Part shown: piece after piece, positions 54,426 to 64,000 of the stretch
Layout of the letters: every line of letters starts with the position of its first letter
Numbering within the stretch: the stretch's first letter is position 1
Source: Defluviitoga tunisiensis
Lineage (GTDB): Bacteria > Thermotogota > Thermotogae > Petrotogales > Petrotogaceae
Assembly (NCBI RefSeq): GCF_000953715.1
Contig: NZ_LN824141.1
Span: 494,676 to 558,675, forward strand
DNA length: 64,000 bases
Reading direction: 5' to 3'
Notes under the pieces: model-generated
Databases searched by the model: none
Seen by the model: the letters and a program-made list of their open reading frames with translations, nothing else
What the model was told of the DNA's origin: nothing
Program-made: the position numbers and the translations under genes

Positions 54426-54450
54426 TTTAAGGCCCCTTTCTGCGGGGCCC
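54426..54450. terminator. Bidirectional intrinsic terminator
   Basis: Stem AAGGCCCC/GGGGCCCT with one mismatch, loop TTTCTGC, and T-rich tracts on both outer sides. It lies between galM and the convergent htpG. Confidence 0.85.
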
Positions 54451-54464
54451 TAAATTTGTTTATT

Positions 54465-56342
54465 TCAATTTATAGCTTTTATCATTAATTTATTGATTAA
54501 CTTTATAAATCTATCTATATCCTCTATTTCCAATCCTTCAATTAATAAAGACTGATCATATAACAATTCAGCATATTCTTTTAATTCTTCTGATTCTGGA
54601 TTTTCTTGAAAGATTTTTTCCATTACTTTAAAAATTTCATGGTTTGGATTCAATTCCAAAATCTTTTCTGCTCTAAATGGTATTTGCTCAAAATTCTTAA
54701 GAGTTTTTTCCATATTTAAAGAAATAATCTCATCTGCACTTACTATACAAGCCGGAGATTCTTTTAACTTATCAGTTAATCTTACTTCTTTAACCTTCTC
54801 CCCTAAATGTTCCTTAATTTTATCTAACAAGTTCTTACTTTCTTCTTCTTTTGATTGAAAATCATCGTCTAATTTTATATCTGAACTACTAATAGATTTA
54901 AACTCTTTTCCTTCATAATCGTGCATTAATTTAATTAAAAATTCATCTATTTCATCTGTTAAATAAAGAACCTCATAATCTTTGTCTTTATATACCTCCA
55001 TTTGAGGTAAATTATCAATGGTTTTTTTATCTTTTCCAACAGCGTACAGTATATAATTCCCTTGATCTGCTTTCATTCTATTTACATATTCATTTAGAGT
55101 TATCTTATCTTGAGAAGAAGAACATTCAAACAAAAGGAGATCTTGTATTTTTGATTTTTCATGTATATTTTGGTATAATCCCGCTTTTAAAATAGGTCCA
55201 AACTCTTTCCAAAATTCCAGATATTTTTGTGGTTCTTTCTCAAGAATTGATTTTAAGGCATCTATAATCTTTTTTTCAATATTCTTTTTAATTATTTCTA
55301 ACTGTTTGTTTTTCTGAAGTATTTCTCTAGAGATATTTAATGAAAAATCAGGCGAATCTATTAACCCTCGAACAAAAGAAAAATAGTCTGGAAGTAATCC
55401 TTCACAATTATCCATTATAAATACATTTTTAGAATATAATTTTAAACCTTTTTTATATTCTTTAGAATAAAATGCAAAAGGAACCTTTGAAGGAATGTAT
55501 AATAAAGCTGTAAATTGTATTGACGTGCCCTCTGCTTTAAAGTGTATTACTTCTAAAGGATCGTTCCAATCATAAAAATTTTCCCTGTAAAATTGCTTAT
55601 ATTCTTCTTCTGTGATTTCTTCTTTATTCTTGACCCATAAAGGTACCATCGAATTAAGTGTTTTATCGGTGATTTTTATGATTCCTTCCTCGGTCTCTTC
55701 TTCCCATTTTATTTTTATAGGATATTTTATATAATTTGAGTATTTTTTAATTAAATTCTGAATTTTATATTGATCTAAATAATTCTCTTCCTCTTCTAAA
55801 TCTTTCTTCAAAAATAAAATAACCCTAGTTCCTCGTTCTTTTTTATCAATTTCTTCAATTGTATAAGTTCCACTTCCGTCAGATTCCCACCTAACGCCTT
55901 TTTCTTTGTCCCATCTTCTTGTTTCTACAGTAACTTTATCAGAAACCATAAAAGATGAATAAAATCCAACTCCAAACTGACCTATAAGACTAATAATCGC
56001 ATTTTCTGTTTTAGCCTCTTCAAGTTTATCTAGAAAAGCCTTGGTCCCCGATTTAGCTATAGTACCTAAATTCTCTATTACTTCTTCATAAGACATTCCT
56101 ATTCCATTATCTTCTATAATAAGGCAATTATTATCTTTATCTATATCTATTCTTATTTCTAACTCTCTATCTTCTCCCAAGACACTTGGGTCTTTTAAAG
56201 AAATAAATCTCATTTTATCAAGTGCATCAGAAGCGTTTGATATTAATTCTCTTAAAAAAATGTCTCTATGAGTGTATATTGAATTAATCATCAAATTCAA
56301 TAATTGCTTTGTCTCAGCTTGAAATTCCTTTACTTCAGACAT
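54465..56342 (-). CDS. htpG: Hsp90 chaperone HtpG
   Basis: 625 residues. An N-terminal GHKL ATPase domain (ELISNASDALDKMRF, IEDNGIGMS, GQFGVGFYSSFMV) precedes the middle domain with the catalytic Arg segment (LNISREILQ) and a C-terminal dimerisation domain. Cytosolic ATP-dependent chaperone. ATG 56342 is 5-6 nt after GGGAGGAG; a GTG 15 nt upstream would put the SD inside. No CIRCE element is seen upstream. Confidence 0.97.
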   Translation of the reverse strand: MSEVKEFQAETKQLLNLMINSIYTHRDIFLRELISNASDALDKMRFISLKDPSVLGEDRELEIRIDIDKDNNCLIIEDNGIGMSYEEVIENLGTIAKSGTKAFLDKLEEAKTENAIISLIGQFGVGFYSSFMVSDKVTVETRRWDKEKGVRWESDGSGTYTIEEIDKKERGTRVILFLKKDLEEEENYLDQYKIQNLIKKYSNYIKYPIKIKWEEETEEGIIKITDKTLNSMVPLWVKNKEEITEEEYKQFYRENFYDWNDPLEVIHFKAEGTSIQFTALLYIPSKVPFAFYSKEYKKGLKLYSKNVFIMDNCEGLLPDYFSFVRGLIDSPDFSLNISREILQKNKQLEIIKKNIEKKIIDALKSILEKEPQKYLEFWKEFGPILKAGLYQNIHEKSKIQDLLLFECSSSQDKITLNEYVNRMKADQGNYILYAVGKDKKTIDNLPQMEVYKDKDYEVLYLTDEIDEFLIKLMHDYEGKEFKSISSSDIKLDDDFQSKEEESKNLLDKIKEHLGEKVKEVRLTDKLKESPACIVSADEIISLNMEKTLKNFEQIPFRAEKILELNPNHEIFKVMEKIFQENPESEELKEYAELLYDQSLLIEGLEIEDIDRFIKLINKLMIKAIN

Positions 56343-56893
56343 TTTCTCTCCTCCCACTTTTTAATATAATTTTTATTGATTATACAAGCTAGGATTATAG
56401 AATTGACAAGTTTGTAAAATCTATCTTTTTAATTATCTAGTTGAAAGACCTTTTAAAACTTGTAAGATAGGTGTTAATTCTATAGTTTATTAGTTAAAAT
56501 TATTGAGATTTTCCATGATATATCTCTTTTCTACAATTCGTATATAGCAATTTTTGTCTCTTTGCGATATAATATTCAATAAGTCTGATATAATTTCATT
56601 GAGAACTACACTTCCTTATCTATACAAAGGAATTCATTGTAAGATTAGGCACACGCAGTATTTGTTTTTGTAGTAAAAAACGTTTAATCACTCTTAACTC
56701 TTAATTGCTAATATTATTATAACACACTTTTTGGTACTTTTATAAAATTATTTCATATCGTTTTATTTTTTAATTTTTGTTTTACAAATATTTAATATGA
56801 AAAAACCGACTTTTTTGTTTAACATGTAGAATTTTTCCTATTAATTTGATAAAATAAAGAGTAGCAAAATTAATTATCTCAGGAGATGATTCT
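56343..56893. other. Divergent intergenic region htpG/ABC exporter (551 bp)
   Basis: AT-rich. A possible minus-strand htpG promoter (TATAAT at 56379-56384 with TTGTCA at 56404-56409, 19-bp spacing) and a plus-strand extended -10 (TGA-TAAAAT, 56847-56855) are visible. No repeat, ORF or structured RNA was recognised between them. Confidence 0.5.
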
Positions 56894-59494
56894 GTGTTTA
56901 CGCTGAAATTCGCCTTGCGGAATTTCATAAAGAAGTGGGAACTTACTCTTTTATTGATCATCGGCGCGATAATTCCCTCTCTTTTAACTGTTTCATCCCT
57001 CTCGCTTAATGATTCGATTCAAGCTTATAAATATTCTCAAATTGAGAAAAATTTTGGAGAAGTTGACGCTTATATTGCTAATAATAAATCAAGCCTATTT
57101 TTTTCTTTTCCCCTATCTCAAATGATTTTAGATAATTTACAAGAAAATAAAAATGTTAATAATATTCTTGCTGTTTCAGAAAATATGGGGAGAATAGAAA
57201 AAGATAATAATTTTCTGGAAATTTTAATCATTGCTGCTAAAGAAGAGGACCTTATCTCTTTTGTTGGAAAAGATATAGGTTTAAAACCTGGAAAAGTAGT
57301 GATAAGTAACAGTATTGCTGAAAAACTTTCTATTGGTCTAAACGATAATGTAACCGTTCATATGGCTGGCGGAAGTAAAAACTTAGAGGTTGCATATATA
57401 GGAGAAAATGGTTTTCTCAATTACAAAGGCGATTTGGGACAATATCCTGGAACAGCTTTTGTTTGTATTGAAGATTATGCCAATAGTCTTATTTTTCCTT
57501 CAAAAGCTTACATAGATTTTGTTGACATAGACAAAATCAATGTTGAAGAACTAAGCTTATCACCAAACTTAGAAATAGTATTTTTGAAAGATCATTTTTT
57601 AAATTCACCAATAAACGAGGCTCTTGGTTATATAATGTTTTCTTTTAATTCCTTTGCACTTTTAGCAGGTATAATTTTAATAATAGTATTCGGAAACAGT
57701 TTAGCTAATGAACAAGAGAAAAATGTAGGTGTGCTTAGAATTTTAGGTTTAAAGAGAAATAAAGTAATGTTTATCTTTTTTATTCAAACGTTATTTTATT
57801 TTGGTTTTTCTTCTATAATAGGTTGCATATTAGGAGGTCAAATTGGCGAGCACCTTTTAAATAAATTAGTTGTCATTGCTAATAGTATACCTTATGATTC
57901 TAGAGGAGGATTTACTTTGCCTCCATTTGTTGTAAGCTCAAAAACAATTGTTATTGGTATGTTAATAGGCATAATAATTCCTCTTATTATATTTATAAAA
58001 AAAGGTATTGAAATTACTTTCAGTTCCCCTATTGATTCTTTAAGAAAAGATATAGAAGAGTTTATTCCCCATCGTTCTATTAACTGGCTAAGTCTAATTT
58101 TAACTTTAATCGGTATTATAATTATTATATTGTTTAAAGAACTGGCTATTTTAGGATTGATTTGTGTATCGTTAGGCATAGTAATTTGGTTCAAGAATCC
58201 TTATTTGAATGTAAGTATATCTATCTTATTTATGATTCTTAGTAAAACAATATTTAGTATAACTACAAACACACTCTCCCTTATTTTTGTATTTCAAAGG
58301 GTAGTGTTACTAATAATTAGTTGTATCTTATTTTTTACTTCAATTATACCTATACTAAAAAAATTATCAAAATCATTTTTCTCAAAAAAATCTTTGCCTT
58401 ATCTTTTAGGATTCTCTTATGTTGAAAGATTTCCTATAAGGGTCTTGCTTATGTCTCTTATGTTTGGTACTGTAATTTTTGGTTTAATAGTAATTGCGTC
58501 GGTACCTTCAAACTTGGTAAAATTTGTTGATTCATATACAAGTCAAGGATTATTTGGATATAATTATATTGTCGTTTCAAATCCCATCAAAAGTTTTGGA
58601 GATAGCCAAGAGCTTTATGTTCATGAAGGAATAATTCACCCTTCTAAAGTAAATGTTGCTATGTTAGATTCTGAATTAGTTGTTTTTGTAGACGATACTT
58701 TCCTTGAAACTGTGGAACTTCCTTTTGAAGGTAATCCTCAGTGGAGAGAAGAATTAAAAAAACCTGGATCTGTTATTTACGGTAAGTTTGATGCAAATGA
58801 AGAAATTCCTGATAAAATAGAGGGGGTGTTAAGCTCAATATTTCCTCTAGGTGGAAATATCAGAGCTTCTTATAATGTAATAGGATACTTTGAGTTAAAT
58901 GATATTGTAATCCCCATAAAATATGTTACTCATGTCAATAATAAACCAGCAAATATAAAAGGCCTTGAGATACTCTTAGGAAACGTTAATGGCTCGGGTA
59001 TTGACATAATTAATAAAAGTTATATGTCAAATTTTGATTATCCAATTTATCTAGATGATATTCTTAAAAATGTTTTTAATGGAATTGATAATTTTATTTC
59101 TTTAACAAGTAGCATGCTTTATCTTGGTTTAATTAGTGGTTTTTCTGGACTAGCATTATATTCATTTAGGTCTTGTAAACTTAGAAGTCGAGTGATTGGA
59201 ACTTTGATAGCTATTGGAGCGAATTCTAGAGACATAATTCACGGTTTCATGATTGAAAACTTTACTATAGTATCAATTGGATCTCTAATAGGTTTATTTG
59301 GAGGTTATCTGGTTGCTAAGGATCTTGTTTTTTCGATATTCAAATTTATGGGATCTATTACCTTTTATTTTCCTACTGTAAAAGTATTTATTATCATTAT
59401 TTTAGTTTATTTGATTTCTTTTTTTACTTTATTGATACCCTCTCGACAGGTATCAAAAATATCACCTGCAGAAAGCATGAAGGAGCTTGAATAG
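56894..59494 (+). CDS. FtsX-like ABC transporter permease
   Basis: 866 residues. One N-terminal TM, a periplasmic domain (about 40-240), then FtsX-type TM bundles near 250-370 and a second TM group after 400, a second extracytoplasmic loop (about 570-720) and a final FtsX bundle ending TLLIPSRQVSKISPAESMKELE. This double-FtsX layout is that of LolC/MacB-like or antimicrobial-peptide-type exporters. GTG start with AGGAG. The ATPase gene begins right after its stop. Confidence 0.9.
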   Translation: MFTLKFALRNFIKKWELTLLLIIGAIIPSLLTVSSLSLNDSIQAYKYSQIEKNFGEVDAYIANNKSSLFFSFPLSQMILDNLQENKNVNNILAVSENMGRIEKDNNFLEILIIAAKEEDLISFVGKDIGLKPGKVVISNSIAEKLSIGLNDNVTVHMAGGSKNLEVAYIGENGFLNYKGDLGQYPGTAFVCIEDYANSLIFPSKAYIDFVDIDKINVEELSLSPNLEIVFLKDHFLNSPINEALGYIMFSFNSFALLAGIILIIVFGNSLANEQEKNVGVLRILGLKRNKVMFIFFIQTLFYFGFSSIIGCILGGQIGEHLLNKLVVIANSIPYDSRGGFTLPPFVVSSKTIVIGMLIGIIIPLIIFIKKGIEITFSSPIDSLRKDIEEFIPHRSINWLSLILTLIGIIIIILFKELAILGLICVSLGIVIWFKNPYLNVSISILFMILSKTIFSITTNTLSLIFVFQRVVLLIISCILFFTSIIPILKKLSKSFFSKKSLPYLLGFSYVERFPIRVLLMSLMFGTVIFGLIVIASVPSNLVKFVDSYTSQGLFGYNYIVVSNPIKSFGDSQELYVHEGIIHPSKVNVAMLDSELVVFVDDTFLETVELPFEGNPQWREELKKPGSVIYGKFDANEEIPDKIEGVLSSIFPLGGNIRASYNVIGYFELNDIVIPIKYVTHVNNKPANIKGLEILLGNVNGSGIDIINKSYMSNFDYPIYLDDILKNVFNGIDNFISLTSSMLYLGLISGFSGLALYSFRSCKLRSRVIGTLIAIGANSRDIIHGFMIENFTIVSIGSLIGLFGGYLVAKDLVFSIFKFMGSITFYFPTVKVFIIIILVYLISFFTLLIPSRQVSKISPAESMKELE

Positions 59495-60196
59495 ATGTAT
59501 AGTGAAAATTCGGTTCTGATTAAAGCGATTGATTTGAACAAAATTTATAACGATAAACGTGTTAAAGTAGAAGCTTTAAAAAATGTTTCTTTGACTATTC
59601 ATAAGGGGGAATTTATAGCTATTTTGGGACCTTCAGGATCAGGAAAAACTACTTTATTAAATTGTTTAGCTGCTATAGATTATCCAACAACAGGGGAAAT
59701 ATTTTTCAAAGGAATTCCTTTTCAAAACTTGAAAGAAGAGGAAAGAACTGCTTTCAGGGCTAAAAATATGGGGTTTGTGTTTCAGTTTTTTAACTTGGTA
59801 CCCGTTTTGACAGTTTTAGAAAATGTTGAATTACCTTTATTGATACTCGGAAACAAGAATAAAGGCGCAAAAGAGAAAGCTTATGAGGTTTTAAAGAAAT
59901 TGAGACTAGAAAGTAAAGCTGATAGATTTCCCTATGAGCTTTCTGGCGGAGAACAGCAGAGAGTAGCCATAGCAAGAGCAATCATTCATTCCCCGGAAGT
60001 TATTTGGGCTGACGAACCTACAGGAAACCTTGATTCTGAAACGGGTGAAAAAATAATTGATCTATTAGAACAAATCCGTGAGGAAAATGGTACAACACTT
60101 GTAATTGTTACTCATGACCTGAATATTGCTAAAAAAGCTGATAGGATATTATTTATTAGAGACGGTGTTTTAAAAGAGCATTTTGAGGTGGGCTAG
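59495..60196 (+). CDS. LolD/MacB-type ABC transporter ATPase
   Basis: 233 residues. Walker A GPSGSGKTT, Q-loop FQFFNLVPVLTV, signature LSGGEQQRVAIARA, Walker B VIWADEPTGNLDSETG and H-loop VTHDLN are standard for the MacB/LolD/FtsE group. It powers the FtsX-like permease encoded just upstream. Substrate may be a lipoprotein, peptide or toxic compound; no third component is adjacent. Confidence 0.95.
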   Translation: MYSENSVLIKAIDLNKIYNDKRVKVEALKNVSLTIHKGEFIAILGPSGSGKTTLLNCLAAIDYPTTGEIFFKGIPFQNLKEEERTAFRAKNMGFVFQFFNLVPVLTVLENVELPLLILGNKNKGAKEKAYEVLKKLRLESKADRFPYELSGGEQQRVAIARAIIHSPEVIWADEPTGNLDSETGEKIIDLLEQIREENGTTLVIVTHDLNIAKKADRILFIRDGVLKEHFEVG

Positions 60197-60245
60197 TTAT
60201 AAATCGTTTTTTCATATTTTTTTATATCAATTGCTTTTTCATTTA

Positions 60246-60320
60246 GGGGTTGTAGCGCAGCGGGAGCGCGTTGCCTTCGCAAGGCAAAGGCCGTGGGTTC
60301 GAATCCCATCAACTCCACCA
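60246..60320 (+). tRNA. tRNA-Ala (CGC)
   Basis: Acceptor GGGGTTG/CAACTCC contains the G3-U70 alanine identity pair. Anticodon stem TTGCC/GGCAA around loop TTCGCAA (anticodon CGC). T-loop GTTCGAATC and encoded CCA (60318-60320). It lies 49 bp after the ABC ATPase gene, with no evident promoter of its own. Confidence 0.95.
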
Positions 60321-60326
60321 AAATAA

Positions 60327-60370
60327 AAAACCTGGGCTATACTATTTTATAAAGTATAGCCCAGGTTTTT
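60327..60370. terminator. Strong bidirectional terminator
   Basis: Fifteen-bp stem AACCTGGGCTATACT / AGTATAGCCCAGGTT with A-run before and T-run after. It serves tRNA-Ala and the convergent binding-protein gene. Confidence 0.93.
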
Positions 60371-60390
60371 ATTCTATCTTACAATAGCAT

Positions 60391-61680
60391 TTATTGAGCG
60401 AATTCTCCAGATTCTTTGAGTAAAGTTTCCATAACTTCCACCATAGAATCATATGTTTCATCAATAGTTGCATAATCATTTAGGAAATTCGCAAATATCG
60501 TACTAATTTTACTTCTTATTTCATCCCAAGCAGCTGGTTTGGGATCGGGAATAGCTGTTTCCAGTTCATTAAGTGCTATGGTTGGTTTTACATCGTTAGC
60601 AGTATAAGCTTGCCATTGTGGGACATTTACTACGTCCCTTCTAATAGGAACATATCCCGTATTAATAGACCAATATACAACATTAACCGGATCCATTAAA
60701 AACTTAAGAAATCTCCAAGCTGCATCTTTTTGCTCTTGAGTTATCCAACTAAACATTATTAAATCAGTTCCAGCTATAGGAGAATGAGGAACACCATCTA
60801 CAGAGGGGAGTGGTGCCCAAGATACTCCATGTTTACCCCTTGAAGATTGTTCCGCATATGTCAAACCTGCGACTGTTCCCATATATGCAGCAATTTCTCC
60901 AGCGCCAAAAGGTTGGTCTAAATAAGCATTTTGGAAGATAGCATAACCTGAATCTTTAAGATCCTTTATCAATTTTAATACTTCTTTGGTTTTTTGCTCA
61001 TCCAAAATTATCTTATATTTTCCTTCTCCAACATATTCTAAAAATGTTACGTTGTGAGAATATAAAAATATTTGAAGATCATCAATAAACGTTCTTACTC
61101 CTAATCCATAAATATCTACAGTACCATCAAAATCTATATCTAAAGTTAAAGTTTCAGATACCTCCCATAATTCATCTATAGTTTTTGGTGGTTCTAATCC
61201 AAATAAATCAAAAAGGTCTGTGTTGTAATAATATGTATACACAGATTTATTAAATGGAACACCATATACTGTGTCTCCCCATGTGACCATATCCTTTAAA
61301 ACAGAAAATATTTGATTTTCCCATGCATCCTTCATCTCTGGATCGTTTTCTATATATTCATTGAGAGGTTCAACTACATTTGAAAATAGATATTTTGCAG
61401 TCCAGTTTGCATAAGCTTGAGAGATTGCAGGAAGATCCGTCTTACTTCCTTGACTGTAAGCTGTTATAGTAGAAAGAAGTTTTTGGTTTAAGGCACTATA
61501 GTTCCCAACATAAATAGGGATAACTTGAATATCTGGATTCTCTTTATTAAATGTTTCAACCAAAGAGTTCAAAGTCTCTCCAAGCTGAGCACCCATAGCG
61601 TGCCAAAACTCTATCTTAACCTGAGAAACACCAAAAACACATAACGCAAGTACCATCACCATTAATACTACTTTTTTCAA
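60391..61680 (-). CDS. Extracellular sugar-binding protein (UgpB-like, ABC importer)
   Basis: 429 residues with a signal peptide (MKKVVLMVMVLALCVFGVS). Mature start VKIEFWHAMGAQLGETLNSLVETFN and IAAYMGTVAG are typical of family 1 solute-binding proteins of the UgpB (glycerol-3-phosphate/sugar) type. No Cys at the cleavage site, so not a lipoprotein. TTG 61680 lies 8 nt after AGGAGG. The permease and ATPase genes are not next to it, so it may use components encoded elsewhere. Confidence 0.88.
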   Translation of the reverse strand: MKKVVLMVMVLALCVFGVSQVKIEFWHAMGAQLGETLNSLVETFNKENPDIQVIPIYVGNYSALNQKLLSTITAYSQGSKTDLPAISQAYANWTAKYLFSNVVEPLNEYIENDPEMKDAWENQIFSVLKDMVTWGDTVYGVPFNKSVYTYYYNTDLFDLFGLEPPKTIDELWEVSETLTLDIDFDGTVDIYGLGVRTFIDDLQIFLYSHNVTFLEYVGEGKYKIILDEQKTKEVLKLIKDLKDSGYAIFQNAYLDQPFGAGEIAAYMGTVAGLTYAEQSSRGKHGVSWAPLPSVDGVPHSPIAGTDLIMFSWITQEQKDAAWRFLKFLMDPVNVVYWSINTGYVPIRRDVVNVPQWQAYTANDVKPTIALNELETAIPDPKPAAWDEIRSKISTIFANFLNDYATIDETYDSMVEVMETLLKESGEFAQ

Positions 61681-61760
61681 CAGACACACCTCCTATAAAT
61701 GTAGAGTTTGTCTCTTTGTATCATATTTAAAAACTCTATAGTACGCTGTAAAACAAAATT

Positions 61761-62348
61761 CTATCCCTCTAATATTTCTTTTAAAACCTTAGTAATTTCT
61801 TGATTTAATTTATCAAGATCAGAATCATTACATATTTTAAAATCATATGGCCCAAATTCTTCTTCATATTGTGAATTTATAATATTTCTAGCCTTATTTA
61901 AGGGTAATCCTCTTTCTTTGTGAAGTCGTTCAATTCTTTTGTCTTTTGAAGCGTCTACATAAATAATTTTATCACACAGGGAATTTAATCCAATTTTGTA
62001 TAGAAGAGCTGCATCTAGAATAATTATACCATTTTCCTTAGATAATTTCTCTATCTTTTTGCTAATTTGTTCATAAATTACGGGATGGACTATTGAATTT
62101 AGCTTATCCAATTTATTTTTATCTGAAAATACAATCTCACCCAATTTGTTTCTAGAAACATTCCCATTTTCGTCAAAAACATATTCACCAAAATTTTCTT
62201 TTATCTTATTTTTAATAAAAAAAAGGGTTAGGACTTCATGTCCAACCCTATCAACATCTATAATTTTAACATGTGGCACCATTTTTTTTATTAAATTACA
62301 AACAGTACTCTTTCCGGAACCAGCAGGTCCAGTTACACCTATAACCAT
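61761..62348 (-). CDS. coaE: Dephospho-CoA kinase
   Basis: 195 residues. P-loop GVTGPAGSGKST, IDVDRVGHEV, FSDKNKLDKLNSIVHP, DAALLYKIGL and the lid region RIERLHKERG are diagnostic. It catalyses the last step of coenzyme A synthesis. The gene starts 3 bp after the pgi stop, so the two are co-transcribed. Confidence 0.95.
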   Translation of the reverse strand: MVIGVTGPAGSGKSTVCNLIKKMVPHVKIIDVDRVGHEVLTLFFIKNKIKENFGEYVFDENGNVSRNKLGEIVFSDKNKLDKLNSIVHPVIYEQISKKIEKLSKENGIIILDAALLYKIGLNSLCDKIIYVDASKDKRIERLHKERGLPLNKARNIINSQYEEEFGPYDFKICNDSDLDKLNQEITKVLKEILEG

Positions 62349-62351
62349 ATG

Positions 62352-63725
62352 TTAGATAATCACCTGCTTTTTACTTTTAGTTTGTTTTTCTACGTTGTCT
62401 CTTAATTCCTCATATCCCAACCTATTCATTAAAGCAAAAGTAACTTTTTTGCCCAACTCAACACCTGGCTGATCATAAGGATTTATCTCTAATAACTTTC
62501 CCATAACTACTGTTTGAAATTCATACGAAAAGAAAAATTGACCAATATTATATGGATTAGTTTGAGGAAAAATAACTTTTAAATTAGGTCTATTATTATG
62601 AGTTAAAGCATATTCGGTAGCAGCAAGTTCAGCATTTAAAAGTGTAGAAAGAGATTTTCCACCTAAGTAAGACAGTTCGGAAAAATTGTCATGAATTTTT
62701 GGAATAACAATATTTCTTTGAAAATTTTCTAATTGTAGAAAAGTTATTATTTTATCATAGGGACCTTCATTATAAAGCTGTACCTGAGAATGTTGATCTG
62801 TAGTTCCTAAAGCCTTTATAGGAGTTTGACCTACATTAACTACTTCTCCATTAACATTATATTTCTTACCTAAACTCTCCGCCCACAATTGGCGATACCA
62901 ATCAGCTAAAAGGAAAAGCTTGTTTGAATACGCCATCATCACAGATATATTGTAACCTCTTTGATAATATAAATAATGAATCAAGGCGTTTAATGCAGCA
63001 GGATTTTCCCATAAATTTGGATTAGTTACTTTTTTATGCATATCTTTAGCACCATTGTATAAATCAATTATATCTATTCCACTTGCTAAAGCTGATAGTA
63101 AACCTACAGGTGTCAATACACTGAATCTACCGCCTATATGTGGTGGGATATCTAACGTTCGGATGCCCTCTTCTTCAGCTATCTTTTTCAAAACACCTCT
63201 TTGGGGATCTGTAGTAAATAAAAAGTGAGATTTTGGATCCAAACCATAACTTTCAACTATCCCTCTTGCAACTAGATAATTAGCCATTGCTTCTGCAGTG
63301 GTACCAGATTTTGAAATAACGTTAAAAAGCGTGGTCCTAGGATCTATTTGATCTAAATTAGAAGCAACGAAATCGGGATCAATGTTGTCAATTATGAATA
63401 TCTTAGGTGTTTTTCGTATTTCTCTTGGCAACACATTATAATTCAAAGGATTAAGAGCTACTTGCAAGGCTTGGTTACCTAAAGCAGATCCTCCGATCCC
63501 TAAAACTACCACACTTTCAAAACTTTGAACCCAATTTTTAAGGTCCAAGACCCTGTCTATATATACTCTAGTAAAAGGTAAACTTAAAAATCCTGGATTT
63601 TCTTCAATTATTTTATTTACTATTTCTCCTATTATATCTTTATACTGATTTATTTCATCTTCATTTAGACCGTTTTCTATATTTGGCTGAAAAACATTTG
63701 AAAAGTCAAATTTTATTCCTTTCAT
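62352..63725 (-). CDS. pgi: Glucose-6-phosphate isomerase
   Basis: 457 residues, the shorter bacterial type. [43 protein letters not shown] and [13 protein letters not shown] are present. It interconverts glucose-6-P and fructose-6-P. SD AGGAGG before ATG. A near-palindrome GAGTATTTAATACTC (63744-63758) lies immediately upstream of the SD and might be an operator. Confidence 0.96.
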   Translation of the reverse strand: MKGIKFDFSNVFQPNIENGLNEDEINQYKDIIGEIVNKIIEENPGFLSLPFTRVYIDRVLDLKNWVQSFESVVVLGIGGSALGNQALQVALNPLNYNVLPREIRKTPKIFIIDNIDPDFVASNLDQIDPRTTLFNVISKSGTTAEAMANYLVARGIVESYGLDPKSHFLFTTDPQRGVLKKIAEEEGIRTLDIPPHIGGRFSVLTPVGLLSALASGIDIIDLYNGAKDMHKKVTNPNLWENPAALNALIHYLYYQRGYNISVMMAYSNKLFLLADWYRQLWAESLGKKYNVNGEVVNVGQTPIKALGTTDQHSQVQLYNEGPYDKIITFLQLENFQRNIVIPKIHDNFSELSYLGGKSLSTLLNAELAATEYALTHNNRPNLKVIFPQTNPYNIGQFFFSYEFQTVVMGKLLEINPYDQPGVELGKKVTFALMNRLGYEELRDNVEKQTKSKKQVII

Positions 63726-64000
63726 CTTTGAGCACCTCCTCTTGAGTATTTAATACTCATTTTATAAATTATAAAGCCTAGTTTTTATCAATGTTTCAAA
63801 ACTTATTTTTTAAAAAATAACTCATCATTTCTATTTCTAATTAACTAGTGTTTCCCCCTACTTATTCTAAAAAGAGCGACTAACTTTATTCTGTACCCAA
63901 TATAATACCTAAACTATATATACACTTTTATATATTATAACACTATCTTTATAAGACTAAAATATTCTTTTTAATATTTTATTACACTCGCTATTTCAAA
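63726..64000. other. Upstream region of pgi, to the window edge
   Basis: AT-rich. It holds the near-palindrome at 63744-63758 and scattered TATAAT-like words but no clear promoter, and nothing coding. The region continues past the window. Confidence 0.4.

Noticed and set aside
56343-56500. CIRCE/HrcA operator before htpG
   Set aside because: No TTAGCACTC-N9-GAGTGCTAA-like inverted repeat was found.
1-64000. CRISPR arrays, insertion sequences, prophage, rRNA, tmRNA, RNase P or SRP RNA
   Set aside because: Scanned the intergenic regions for regular repeats, transposase-like ORFs and hallmark RNA sequences; none were seen.

Overview
The window is AT-rich (roughly 31% GC by eye) and gene-dense, and almost everything in it is recognisable as bacterial. 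Family-level resemblance suggests an anaerobic, thermophilic member of the Thermotogota, most likely Petrotogaceae. The clues are a 60-residue single-cluster ferredoxin of the Thermotoga/Pyrococcus type, a paired phosphoglycerate dehydrogenase and class V aminotransferase as in Thermotoga, Suf-only iron-sulfur assembly, sugar-uptake genes and secreted proteins with short signal peptides. The genus is an inference; no rRNA is present to settle it. Several starts are TTG or GTG placed 5-9 nt behind a strong AGGAGG/GAGGTG, and I moved many starts inward for that reason.

Layout. 1-443: three tRNAs (Lys, Leu, Gly) behind a consensus promoter, with a shared terminator. 444-5462 (minus): a proline-oxidation operon made of a multi-subunit flavin/iron-sulfur dehydrogenase (four genes) and P5C dehydrogenase. 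6038-8644 (minus): a secreted protein, YjbQ, MinE, MinD and a ferredoxin. 8857-10947 (minus): serine biosynthesis pair. 11237-14848 (plus): YlxQ-like protein, IF-2, AroH chorismate mutase, HAD phosphatase. 14845-16161 (minus): GH13 glycosidase. 16696-22112 (plus): a five-gene run of TolB-like propeller, two alpha/beta hydrolases, an amidohydrolase and an ECF S-component. 22175-25176 (minus): Mn-type SOD, ComEC, tRNA-Leu, a membrane protein and its XRE regulator. 25389-29486 (plus): WecB, SYLF-domain protein, aldolase, acetate kinase. 29528-33987 (minus): RpoD, a PHP protein, NadC and NadA, with an apparent small-RNA gene on the plus strand at about 32011-32088. 34213-38412 (plus): riboflavin operon ribD-ribE-ribBA-ribH and a gamma-carbonic-anhydrase-like protein. 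38544-43614 (minus): sufCBDSU. 43795-48163: an outer-membrane-like remnant, a GLUG-repeat secreted protein, DJ-1/PfpI, HIT and D-serine dehydratase. 48482-54398 (plus): secreted nuclease, orphan adenine methylase, membrane protein, aldose epimerase. 54465-56342 (minus): HtpG. 56894-60320 (plus): ABC exporter pair and tRNA-Ala. 60391-63725 (minus): UgpB-like binding protein, CoaE, Pgi.

The most interesting signal is non-coding. A 24-bp element (ATTTTG-N2-ATTTCT-N8-then a -10-like hexamer) lies 33-35 nt before the start codons of four unrelated transcription units: the proline operon, the GH13 gene, ribD and the gamma-CA gene. Three of these also carry, further upstream and in the same orientation, a repeat of about 60 bp centred on TTATAACGGGTCC followed by a small hairpin. 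This looks like a shared promoter/regulatory module. The second strong candidate is an orphan sigma-A promoter followed by about 78 nt ending in an intrinsic terminator, whose 5' half holds a perfect tandem ATCCCCCT repeat complementary to unusually G-rich Shine-Dalgarno sequences elsewhere in the window.

No CRISPR array, insertion sequence, prophage or complete defence island is visible. The only defence-like gene is a solitary PglX/Eco57I-type methylase.
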